Below are positions 53,222 through 62,994 of a stretch of DNA of 64,000 nt, piece by piece. Under the pieces are notes generated by a model. The model did not search any database. It was not told where the DNA came from and saw nothing but the letters and a program-made list of their open reading frames with translations. This stretch comes from Ditylenchus dipsaci (Eukaryota > Nematoda > Chromadorea > Rhabditida > Anguinidae): positions 3,440,247 through 3,504,246 of the forward strand of contig SADC01001227.1 in assembly GCA_004194705.1 (NCBI GenBank). The letters are read 5' to 3'. Both the position numbers and the translations under genes were made by a program. Numbering within the stretch: position 1 is the first letter of the stretch; each line of letters opens with the position of its first letter.

Positions 53222-53392
53222 CAGTCAACTCTCGATACAGTGCACCCTCGATATAGTGTAGATCTCGATATAGTGTATATTTTTTCAACCTCATTTAGTC
53301 AGCTCTAAGCCAAACTGGCTTACAGTGTACCCTCGATATAGTGTAGATTTTTCCGATCCCCGCGAGCTACACTGTATCGAGAGTGGACTGTA
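53220..53392. mobile_element. Pogo-like MITE with CTCGATATAGTGTA units
   Basis: Begins TACAGTCAACTCTCGATACA and ends TGTATCGAGAGTGGACTGTA. Five copies of CTCGATATAGTGTA inside. It shares its left TA with the terminal TA of the preceding TACCGTATT-type half element. Confidence 0.75.
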
Positions 53393-54515
53393 TGTTTATT
53401 ATTTTTTTGTTTATCTACATCCATTCTGGCGCACTAATTACGCATAAGCGCGCGCAAGTGTCGGCGCGCAAATTTCGTGGCACGCAAATGTCGGATAATT
53501 CGCTTAAATTCATTTTCGGATCGTATTTCTTCGAATCGTGTCTCTGGGTCTTTATTTTTTAGCTCTCCGAAATCCACAAAATTTTGAGTCGATCTTAAAA
53601 TTTTTGTGTGCAAACCTAAAATCTAACAAATGGAATCGGTAGAATTAATGGTAGTTGACAAAATGCATTAAACAGCTTTGCAAAATATTGACTCTAATCC
53701 GAGATACAGACTTTTAGAGTCGAGGTTTCGAGGGGCTATATTAGGAGGGGGAGAGTGCCCATTAAAGGAAATACTGTATTTATCACCCTCTCTTTCTGCT
53801 AATTTTCGCTTGCCACTTCTTTACAATTTTTTATGGTTAATATTTAATTCTGCCCCTAATTTCGAGAACAATGCCCCCTAATTTTTCTTTCCTGCTGTTT
53901 TGTTTGTTTTTATCGCTCCGAAGGGTAATTTCGGACCGAAATTTTCAGTTGTTAAACACGATTTTAGTGTCAGTTCCATAAGTTTCTGAATAATTGAGGT
54001 ATGATTTAAGGCACTATTAAGTGTACGAAATTGACATCCAGGATCGACTAATGAAGGTGTAATGGACCTCTGATGGCCCTCTTTTTATTGCGGTCTCTAA
54101 AGTTACAGCGGTTTCGTTTTAAAATGGCAAAACTGCAGGATTATCAGAAAACGAGCAGTAAAAATTTATTTTCTGCGCCAGACTTTCAAAATAGAAGTGA
54201 TAAAAAAATCAAAATTTGCGGTAAAAAAGGGGACGGGGCTGATTCGCTGTCACGGTCTTCGCCGTTGACGAAAATCACCATCTAAACTAATTTTTTTTTT
54301 TCAACTATTTGAAATCGCTAAGACGGCGATTTTTGTCGACGGCAAATTAAGCTGGCGGCTAATTTTGTTAACGCCAAATTTAGTCGACGGCGAATTTCGC
54401 GACGTCAAATTTGTCAACGGCGAAAACCCTGACGGCGAATCAGCCCCAAAAAAGTGTCCGACTTAGCGGCGGAAAAAAACTTTTAGTGGTTATTGGGACT
54501 CGACTATTATTGTAC
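53393..54515. other. No gene supported
   Basis: Contains one GTCGATCTTAAAATTTT / AATCGGTAGAATT repeat module near 53590-53650. At 54300-54440 a degenerate tandem series GACGGCGAATTT / GTCGACGGCAAATT resembles in style the CGCCAACG repeat at 38150. An open frame at 54073-54285 has no recognisable features. Confidence 0.4.
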
Positions 54516-55480
54516 AAAATTTGGCGCTACTGGCTTATACCCCCCCCCCCAAAAACAGCTACTTTCTATACCCCCCCCCCAATCCTCGGACCTACTGGCT
54601 TATACCCCCCCAAAAATCAAGATTTTTAGGAGTGGTCAAAACATATTTTTAAGCAATAATTTTGCCATAAAAGGTCCAGAAAAGCAATTAAAATAGGGTT
54701 CAAGGGCTGTATTGGGAGGGAAGGGACAAAACAGGGGCCACTTCTATAGTGCCTATAAGTACCAAAGAGTATAATTCTCTTAGCGTTGAAGTCACTTTCA
54801 AACCCAGCCACTTGTGGTGCACGTAAAAGTATAACTCCTCGAAATGATCGGACCGATCAGCCGGGTGGATCCTGATGTTGTCGTGTAAATTTGGACGGCT
54901 GAGCCTCTGGCTCGTAGCTCCAGCCTGAAGAGGGGGAAACCCTTTTCGGTCGTAAAATCAAAGATGTTGAACATAGTTTTGAATACTGGGCCTACCGCAT
55001 AAATAACTCTGGTATGCATGTTTTTCATGCATCCAGAGTCGCGTTCGAGTGATTTGTGTCTAAGGTATGTGGTGTGCGCATCTCAACTCCAAGCCCCAAC
55101 CCCTGCGCCCCGAAGGGGGCGCAGGGGCTTGAGAGTTAGAGATGCGCGCACGCACTTACCTTAGACATGATTCGAGAAGTACACTTGATCATAAAATGCA
55201 TATAGAGTCTATTTTTGCCACGGCCCGAGTTGAAAAACATGGTAAAGCAGCTAAAAAAAAGTGGCCCCTGTATTATTCCTTCCCCTCCCAATACAGCCCA
55301 TAATCCTTTTAAACTGCTTTTCTGGTCCCTTTATGGCAAAGTTATTGCATAAAAATGGTTTTTAGACACTCCCAAAAAAGTCGGTTTTGGGGGGGTATAT
55401 GACAGTAGGTCCGATTTTGGGGGGGTATAAGAAAGTAGCTTTTTTGGGGGGGGGTATAAGCCAGTAGCGTCCAAAATTTT
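54516..55480. mobile_element. Foldback with CCCCCC-TATAAG arms enclosing a GC-hairpin core (copy 5)
   Basis: AAAATTTGGCGCTACTGGCT followed by three GGCTTATACCCCCCC-type units at the left is mirrored by GGGGGGTATAAGCCAGTAGC and CCAAAATTTT at the right. The inner arms (AAAAGGTCCAGAAAAGCAAT, CTGTATTGGGAGGGAAGG and complements) extend to about 200 bp. The loop at 54790-55245 is a full GC-hairpin core with CCCCTGCGCCCCGAAG. Confidence 0.75.
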
Positions 55481-56496
55481 ATCTTGTGTTCATTTTAATG
55501 CGTTATACTTTTCATATATTCTGCTAGAATGCAACAGCATTCACTAGTTGTACCATCTACTAGATCAAAAGCGATTACTTTTCTACACATGCAAAATGCA
55601 CAACATCGCACCTAAAGCACAACCACAGCGACATAAAAATGATTGTGATAAGGAAGGAAAAGACGCAGCAAAACAGACGAAAAAATTATCCTCCTTCTGG
55701 TAGTCGGGCAAAACGTAGCCGGAGGCGAAAGCAAGCGGACACATAGCTGCTGCTGCTGCTGCAGCACCTCTGTCTGACCACAACAATGGGTTTTCCACTG
55801 GGTTAACCACAAACCTTCTCTCTTTGTTTTCAACGACGAATTCTTCAGATCTAGTTTTACTACTGCTGCTTCTCACCACCACCAACCAGATGACCAGTTC
55901 GCAATAGGCTTCAGCAAGGAAGTGGTCTTTTTCTCTTTTTTCTCACTGGCTTTCCTTAGGAATTTTAAGTGGGGATAGGTGCTGATAATTCGGAGAGGGA
56001 ATCCATCGCCCAAGAGATAAGAGATCCTGCAAAAAGTGTATTGCCTGCCTCATCCATCTTCGGGCTGTCGCCTTTGGTTAGTGGGCAGTCTTGTCAAAAT
56101 GTGTGTGTGTGCGCCTGTTTGGGTGGTGAGAGAGAAAGCCTGATTATCCGGTTATTGTTATTGGTGATATGCAGGATCATGGCAATTGGCTGGGTGGGGT
56201 GGAAAGGGGCATGTCTCCACCCACTCCGTAGACGCTTTTTGGGCACAGCTCTTTGGCTGGTGGTATTTATATTGGAGCTGAGGCTGGAATCAGCATTCAA
56301 TCGGTGGTTTGGTTTGCATTCTCTAATGGTTTTCTTAGAAGTGTTTATTGACTAAGGATTAATAGCCAGATCTATTAACTGTAGCTTGAATTGATTATGA
56401 ATATTTAATGACTTTTCAAAAAAGTAATACTTATTTATAATTTCTTACATTTTCAGGGCCACTGAACCGACCAGAGTCAGTCGTGCTACAAACAAA
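55481..56496. other. Upstream region of the plus-strand collagen
   Basis: Less AT-rich than elsewhere, with a CTG/CAG microsatellite (about 55745-55765) and CCTCCTTCTGG. TTTATATTGG at about 56265 is TATA-like. The final piece is intron-like and ends TTTTCAG at 56456, leaving a 5' UTR exon of about 40 nt before the ATG (or a trans-splice site). No coding sequence is supported. Confidence 0.4.
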
Positions 56497-57559
56497 ATGC
56501 AGGAATCGGACGGGCGTATCAAGGCCTACAAGTTTGTGGCCTACTCAGCAGTCACCTTTAGTGTGGTGGCTGTGCTCTCAGTAGTGGTCACCCTGCCCAT
56601 GGTCTACAACTATGTCAACCATGTGCGCCGCCAAATGCACCACGAGATCAGCTTCTGCAAGGTATATTAGTGGTTAAATGTAGTTGTTAAAGACTTGACC
56701 TTAATCTTCAGGGCTCAGCCAAAGACATCTTCGTTGAAGTCAACCACATGAAGAATGCACCAGAAGGAGCAGCCCACAACAGAACCGCCCGTCAATCTGG
56801 CTATGGAGCTGTGGTCAACCCAGCTCCATCTTGCGATGGATGTTGTCTGCCTGGGCAGCCTGGACCTCAAGGAGCTCCAGGAAAGCCCGGAAAACCAGGC
56901 AAACCAGGTGCCCCAGGTAGCCCAGGAGCCCCAGGCAAACCCCCAACAGCCCCCTGCGAGCCAACCACTCCTCCACCATGCAAACCTTGCCCACAAGGAC
57001 CACCCGGACCTCCTGGACCACCAGGATCTCCAGGAGACCCAGGAGAGGCTGGAACCCCAGGAAGACCAGGAACTGACGCTTCTCCAGGATCCCCTGGACC
57101 AAGAGGACCACCCGGACCACCTGGAGAGGCTGGACCTCTCGGACCACCCGGAGAGCCAGGAATCCCTGCGCAGAGCGAGCCACTTACCCCAGGAGAGCCC
57201 GGAGAGGCTGGAGACCAAGGTGTGCTTTTGAATAATTAAGTATGATCTGAGGTAGCTTAACCATGCAACCATCAAAGCACACTTAATTCTCCTTATTCAT
57301 CGCTGTGATATTGAAACCATTCCACTTTTCAGGACCTCCAGGACCACCCGGACCACCAGGAGCTCCAGGAAACGATGGCCCACCCGGACCAGCTGGACCC
57401 AAAGGAGAATCTGGACCAGATGGAGCCCCAGGCTCAGACGGTCAACCAGGTCCTCCAGGACCAGCCGGAGGTGCAGGCACAGCCGGAGAGAAGGGTATCT
57501 GCCCCAAGTACTGCGCTATCGATGGAGGAGTCTTCTTCGAGGATGGAACTCGACGATAA
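56497..57559 (+). CDS. Nematode cuticle collagen, intact copy
   Basis: Exons 56497-56661, 56712-57219 and 57333-57559 give exactly 300 codons (299 residues). Residues about 1-60 form the nematode cuticle-collagen N-terminal domain: a hydrophobic signal/anchor helix ([20 protein letters not shown]) and a Tyr/Asn/His-rich stretch. NRTARQ near residue 80 is the RxxR furin-type cleavage site. Cys clusters (SCDGCC, PPCKPC) flank a first short Gly-X-Y block; two longer Gly-X-Y blocks follow, split by an EPLTP interruption. The C-terminus, [20 protein letters not shown], carries the last Cys pair. Trimers of such proteins are secreted by the hypodermis and crosslinked into cuticle. Introns are 50 and 113 nt. 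A near-identical inverted copy is at 41004-42064. Confidence 0.95.
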
Positions 57560-59237
57560 GCTGGAGTCTGAAGCAGCTGGGAATTTTTCTGGCTGTTTTA
57601 ACTTGGCTACTTATTGTATATTATGTTGCGTCGACTTGTATAGTTTCTCTTTCCAAATTCTGGTCCTATGGGTTGTGTGTTTTCATTCACAGTTCTTTAA
57701 AGATAGCTAGTGCAATGCAAAACCAGCCGTGTTTTCTTCCTTCTATCCTATTTAGGTTCTCCCCAAGTTTACACTACTAGATAGCAAAGTTTCACACTTA
57801 TTTGTCTTGTTACTGCCAACTCCATGTCCCTGCTATTGAATTGTATAGAGAGCTGAAAGCTCTGCTATTAGTTTTAAATGAGAAAAAAAATTATTTGCAA
57901 TTTGTTTGTCCAACACAATGAAAAATACATTAAAAAATGGATTCAGCGGAGGAATTTGAACAAAAGTAGCCACTAATAATGGAGCTCCAATGCAGATAAT
58001 ATGTTTTTGGCAAATTTGAATTTAAAGCATTTACCGTATTTCATTTAATTAAACGGCCGGCCATTCTCATTTTCTCACTGAAAATTCTCATTTTCATCGT
58101 TTTCTCATTTTCATTTTGGAAACACTGGTTGTCGGGGACGGCAATGGCCCTTTAATCACCATAATCAACTTGATCAATCCAAAAATTTTAACCATTATGT
58201 TCAAAAAATCGGCACCAACCAAAACAACACCCCACCCCCAAAGTGCGAAAGGTCCGTTTTTTCTCTATTTATTCTCCGGGAGGATTATTTTTCAACCCCT
58301 GAAAAACAGTAAAATTTTATTTTAACAATGGCCATAACTCTGAAACCCTAATCAACAAAAAGGGGATGTGTGCGTGTCAGAGAAGGAGACATTATTAGAG
58401 AAAATGCGATATGCGTGCTTAAAAAAACCAAAGTCAGGTAAAATTATCGAAATTTACATCCTATTGCTGAGCAAACCAAAATTCTATAACTAGTCTTACA
58501 TAATCAGCCAGACAATTCGTCAGTAAACGAATTGTCTAAAAAATATAGAAAGCAATAGCATAATCCCTTTAACTAGGCATCCCAGTGTCACCGTCCTTCT
58601 TTCACTCATTTCGCAACCTGTTCATTTTATTCAGATTAAACCTTTTTATCCAGTGCAGCTTTAACTCGCAAATGGCCGATTGTGAGATCCGTGTGTTCTG
58701 GATCAGTTAAAAGCTTTAAAACTTTCTAATCACATTAACATTCAAAGATCTATAGACGCTCATTCACATTCATTCGTCAGCTGGGCCGGACCTTTTCACC
58801 CTAAATTTCAAAACCTTCGCTCATTATGATTAGACAGTCTGGTCCCGAGTATCGCAGAGATTTCGATTATATCACTTTCTTTCAGAACCCTAAGATTTAC
58901 TCTCTAAAGCAGTATATTGACAAGAAGGCCTTCTTTTCTGAAAAATGGTCATCCAATAAAGATTTTGCTTCTTCATGTGAGAAAAATCTTAAGATTCTAA
59001 AAAACAGTTGGCGAAATCGGAATCTCTGCGGTATTTGGGACAAGGATATCTGAATAAAATCAGTAAAAAAGTGTCAAAAAATGTGTCTGACTCAACTGGC
59101 TGTCGAAAGCATCAGGGGGATCACCAAGCTGTAGTTTGAATAAAGGAATTTAAAAATCATTAGAAATAAAAAGCGCAAATCGAAAAAAATAACGAGATTT
59201 TTAATTCCGCACAAACAACAGTAACACTGATAAACGA
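57560..59237. other. 3' flank and intergenic repeats
   Basis: No obvious AATAAA just after the collagen stop. 58820-59060 contains an open frame made from the interior sequence of the pogo-like MITEs (ACAGTCTGGTCCCGAGTATC), so I do not call it a gene. A CTGACGAATTGTC-type hairpin lies at about 58512-58540. Confidence 0.4.
58032..58411. mobile_element. TACCGTATT-family element, divergent
   Basis: Left end TACCGTATTTCATTTAATTA; right end ATTATTAGAGAAAATGCGAT. Interior without long palindrome; a simple CTCATTTTCTCA repeat near the left end. Assignment rests on the ends only. Confidence 0.45.
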
Positions 59238-61876
59238 CTAAATTTCCACAAACTGATCTTTTGGCAATTCTGCTTGTCCTTCCCAGTCTTCTTTTATGAG
59301 ATACTTTATTTTCTTGATCCACTTTTTGTTGTCCTGCTTCTCTTCCCATTTTCTGATACGACCCAGCATCTGCAACAAAATCATTGAAATTTTCGAAGAC
59401 TGCGAAGGTTATTTTCTGTTGACAAGGAAGTTAAGTAAATTAACAAAAATATCTAGTTCCATGATAACCGCGCCGTCACCCACCAGTTCTATGTCCCGGC
59501 CGGAAGGCGCAGTCTAAGACTGGATGGAGAACGCTCGGTGTACAGGAAAAAAGATCAGAGCATCCGGCCGAAAATTTTTATGCAAGACAAAACGGCGGCC
59601 AACCAGAAAGGAACAAACTTAAAAACTGGGAAAAATATGGTCTCCCCAGAACATGAACATTCCTGTAATTATCTAAGATACTTTGTGAAAAAAATTTACC
59701 CTCTGAGCATTTGTTTTCACGGTCACAGCTGTTAGAGGACTCTTTTTTTCTGCACTCTTAGCCAACTTCCTTCTTTTACGCCTGTCTCCAATGTCGGTAC
59801 CATCGGCTTCCCTGTGAATGTTTCTTAAATGTTCTGCTGTTTGAATAAAAATTTGCACAAGTTCTGACTCCTCCAAGTCAGTGGTGCGAGAGTACTAAAA
59901 CTATAGTTTAGACTTAAATAAATTTATGGCTGCATGCTTTACTTACTTCTATGGCTTGAACAATCCAAGACAGGATATTTAAACGATAAAACAACTCTTT
60001 GGCAACTGATTCATGCTCTACACAATTTTTCAGAAGACTCAGGACTAATTTCTTTGTCCACAAGTCTGCGATTGGGCTGACAAAGAGAGCTAGGCATGAT
60101 TCGACAACATACCTTAACGCATAAATGTTTTGCAAAAAAAGTGCGAAAATACTTACGAAGAACAGAGTATTTGGTAATCTTGCGGCTCAAGCATAGCTTC
60201 ACTGCACAGCCGTAAAGTCCACTGACGCTCGTTCTTGAAGTGCTCTGTAGAACTGAAGATAAAGATGATAAATTTTAACTTCAGACTGTCTAAACGTTTC
60301 TGATGGTATGAAGAAAAATTCACCTGCTGAAGAAAAGCTTCAAAAACTCTGGAACTGTTCTCATTTGTATTGCTGGTTTCAGGCCAAAGAATGCCATCAC
60401 CGGAGCATAGACAGGATCTTCTGGCACCAAAATTAGCTTGCAGGCACGGGCGAAAAAGTGCGAAACAACTAATATGGATAAACTCAGATCTTTTGGGGAA
60501 AAAATTAACACTGACCATGGCAGACTCTTTCGTTGCACTCTTCAATGCTGTTCTTGAATATACGCATGACAAAGAGATAAAGGGGAGCTTCAGCAAAAAC
60601 TTCTTCAGACAAATCCTTGAGCTTCTGTTGGAAACGTGCAAGCACGACAAAAGCGTATGACCGCAATTGATCAGAATGGAAACTTGTGGCTGCGAAACAA
60701 AACGACAGAGCATTTGACTTGATAAACTTCCGACAGCTGAGCTGAAAATTTAAACGATATGATCCATAAAACATAAATAAACGTGTTAAAGGACCATTGT
60801 TTTTGCGCGCAGTGGCATGTGCAAAATTAATGCTGTACTCTTTCGAGTAATTCGAGACGACTCGAAAGAGTACACTGACAGACGGAAGAGAAGTGTCCCC
60901 GCCAATTCAAATTTTGCACATTCCACTACGAGCAAAAACCATAGTCCTTTAAAGAAAAAATTTACTTCGGCGCCCGGCCTGACGGTATGAAGAAGAATGC
61001 ACAAGACAATCTTGGGATCGTAGAGCTCTGGATCCTGCAAGCCTTCTCGCTCCATCTTTGTCATTTTCAGCAAAGTCATCCACACTGAACTGATCTGATT
61101 AGTGATTTAAAGGGCCATTGCCACCTGTTTTAAATTGTCCCCGCCAATTCAAAATTTTTCGCCTAATCATTCAACTTCTGTACGGATTTTTCAGCTTGGT
61201 TTCTAACAAAACAAGGCCTAGAATTTAATTCTAGATATGGTTTTGTTAGAAACCAAGTGGAAAAATTCGTAAGTAAATCCAACGAAAATTGGATTGGCGG
61301 GGGACAATTGTCGTCGGAGAAGGCAATGGCCCTTTAAAGGGGAAGGAACTTCATGCACGCAGCACCTAGGTCGCAGGTTCGACTAACACTAGATGCTCAC
61401 CTTATTTTTTATCTCTTTTTATTTATAGGTTTGTTGTCAAAATGATCCTCAGGCTCTTGGTTATCCAACAAAATAATCAGAGAAAAAATTGATATGTAGT
61501 TCGAGCTGGAATTTAGAAAAAATCTAACGTCGCCCAATTCCATGCCATCCAACATAAGACTGTCATTTACATGAAAATCCCAAAATTACGGCAGTTGGTG
61601 ACAGTAAGGAAATTCTGGAAATAATCCCAATCGATTGTTCGATAGTTTTTGATCCTAGATGTCAGTGAACTTGAGATATACACATAGGGGGACTTGAACC
61701 TTCGACCCGAGACGATGCGTATATGAAGTTCCCCTCCCTTATAAAAACCTGAGCGTCGGTAATGTACTTACTCTTTTTGCCATCAAAATAGTCCAGAACC
61801 TTTAAAGATAAGTTTAAGTTGTAAGCAAAAAATTAAAATTATCTACCTTGTCCTGATTGATATGCTCTTCCAACAT
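59238..61876 (-). CDS. URB1: URB1/Npa1-like protein, C-terminal region
   Basis: Nine minus-strand exons join in phase from an ATG to TAG: 61876-61847, 61799-61772, 61084-60966, 60741-60516, 60489-60324, 60252-60157, 60112-59947, 59894-59700 and 59369-59238, totalling 386 codons. Blocks such as CRKFIKSNALSF, DPVYAPVMAFFGLKP, VPEFLKLFFSSSTEHFKNER, RQWTLRLCSEAM followed by DYQIL, and SPIADLWTKKLVLSLLKN followed by LNILSWIVQAIE match the conserved C-terminal region of URB1 (Npa1). That nucleolar alpha-helical repeat protein acts in early 60S ribosome assembly. Known URB1 proteins are well over 1000 residues, so the N-terminal part is missing here. Either it is encoded beyond the window and the first two tiny exons are internal, or this is a short derivative. 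An internal Lys/Arg-rich stretch (RRKRRKLAKS) fits nucleolar location. One intron contains a palindromic MITE. Confidence 0.75.
60787..60954. mobile_element. Palindromic MITE (AAAGGACCATTG...ATAGTCCTTT), copy 3
   Basis: Same ends and centre as 19121-19321 (GCGCGCAGTGGCATGTGCAA, TACTCTTTCGAG, GAAGAGAAGTGTCCCCGCCA) but with one flank of the palindrome shortened. It lies in a URB1 intron. Confidence 0.8.
61108..61338. mobile_element. Palindromic MITE variant (AAAGGGCCATTGCC...GGCAATGGCCCTTT)
   Basis: TTAAAGGGCCATTGCC at the left is mirrored by GGCAATGGCCCTTTAA at the right. The arms contain TTGTCCCCGCCAATT and GGTTTCTAACAAAACAA with complements; the centre is TAGAATTTAATTCTA. It is in a URB1 intron, and its right half is duplicated at 63380. 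Confidence 0.75.
61240..61430. repeat. 191-bp direct repeat, first copy
   Basis: Starts GTTTTGTTAGAAACCAAGTG and ends TTTTTATTTATAGGT. It consists of the right half of the palindromic MITE plus 95 bp beyond it, including TCGCAGGTTCGACTAACAC, which resembles a tRNA B-box. The second copy is at 63380-63570 with only three or so differences. An inverted, diverged version of the last part lies at about 61681-61745. Confidence 0.8.
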
Positions 61877-62371
61877 TTTTAAATGCACTATTTATCTATT
61901 TTTTTCTTATCTGAACGGTGAATTATTAGATGCAATTTTAAGGTAATAACTATAACTATCCGGTCGTATACCTAAAACCGCCTATAGCGCTTAATAGACG
62001 ATAGAAAATGGGCATTGAAGGGTAGGAATACATTAATGGCTACCTTTTGACATTGGTTTTTGTGGGAAAGAGTCAAAGGTACAATGTACTAGTGGAATGG
62101 GCACAACTACATGCACAACTCAAAGTGGCACATTTCAATCCTCCCCGTTTCTACCTCTGTCAGTTACCTCGATAGGACAGTATAATGGGTGTATTACTGC
62201 CACTATTTCTGTCGGTTTGCCCCAAATCTTATCTCAAAGCTTGTGAGGTCCTCCCTCACAACGCTTTCGATGTAGTAAAAAAGGAGCAAATCATAATAGA
62301 AATCAATGACAAAAGGTAGACAATGCTCCTCCTCCTTTAATCGACCAGTCCAAAAAAAAACCCCGACTGCA
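61877..62371. other. No gene supported
   Basis: 5' side of the URB1-like gene. No promoter element or further exon was recognised. Confidence 0.4.
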
Positions 62372-62445
62372 TCGTATTCTACTTAAAAACCTCTAATTAA
62401 ATTTCACGGAATACTTATTACGAGTTCAAATTTTTGCTATGATGT
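62372..62445. repeat. 74-bp direct repeat, first copy
   Basis: TCGTATTCTACTTAAAAACC through TTTTTGCTATGATGT, repeated at 62757-62830 with two or three mismatches. Confidence 0.8.
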
Positions 62446-62756
62446 AATCTACTTACTGGGTGTATTACTATGATTTGCCAATGTAATTTACCAATGTAAT
62501 TTAACTATATCCTCACTTTTATTTTTTAAAGTTAGTAAGCACCAATGTAAGTTAGAAATGTAATTTGGGTAATTTAGACCTATTTAATTATATAGTAGCT
62601 CTTTCTGATTATATGCAAGAGGTGGTGTGCTTTAAAAAGCTCTTATTTTCTGAGTTAAATTTTGATTTCTTTTTAGTTAAAGCGGTTTTGAGATACGGTG
62701 CATCAAGCAGCGTGGCCGCGAGCGGGGCCCGCCGTAGGCGGCCCAACGCGAGCTGG
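62446..62756. other. Segment between the two 74-bp repeats
   Basis: 311 bp. It includes ACCAATGTAATTT repeats at the left and, at the right end (62700-62756), a strongly GC-rich block (GCGGGGCCCGCCGTAGGCGG) foreign in composition to its surroundings. No gene. Confidence 0.5.
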
Positions 62757-62830
62757 TCGTATTCTATTTAAAAACCACTAATTAAATTTCACGGAATACT
62801 TATTACGAGTTCAAATTTTTGCTATGATGT
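62757..62830. repeat. 74-bp direct repeat, second copy
   Basis: Second copy of the 62372-62445 unit. With it, the arrangement is like a pair of short terminal direct repeats around a 311-bp insert, but TG...CA ends are lacking. Confidence 0.8.
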
Positions 62831-62994
62831 TGACTGCCAATTTGGCACTACCAAAAGTGCAACCTGCTATTTTTAAACTTCAATTTTCAGTTCCACTTTA
62901 CCCAAATTATTGCATTGAGAATTTTGAAAAAATTGGTCTGGTCACTTATGGCTCTATCACAATTGTAAGTGTAAGTGTAAATCTAAGTGGAAGT

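Noticed and set aside
53085..53392. One single composite element
   Set aside because: The two parts have different ends and occur separately elsewhere, so they are better described as two elements sharing a TA.
58826..59053. 75-codon plus-strand gene upstream of URB1
   Set aside because: Its sequence is interior DNA of the pogo-like MITE family (GTCTGGTCCCGAGTATCGCA) shared with non-coding copies at 30928 and 48135.
61681..61745. tRNA gene on the minus strand (GGTTCAAGTCC-like B-box)
   Set aside because: No acceptor-stem pairing, A-box, D-arm or anticodon arm could be placed around it.
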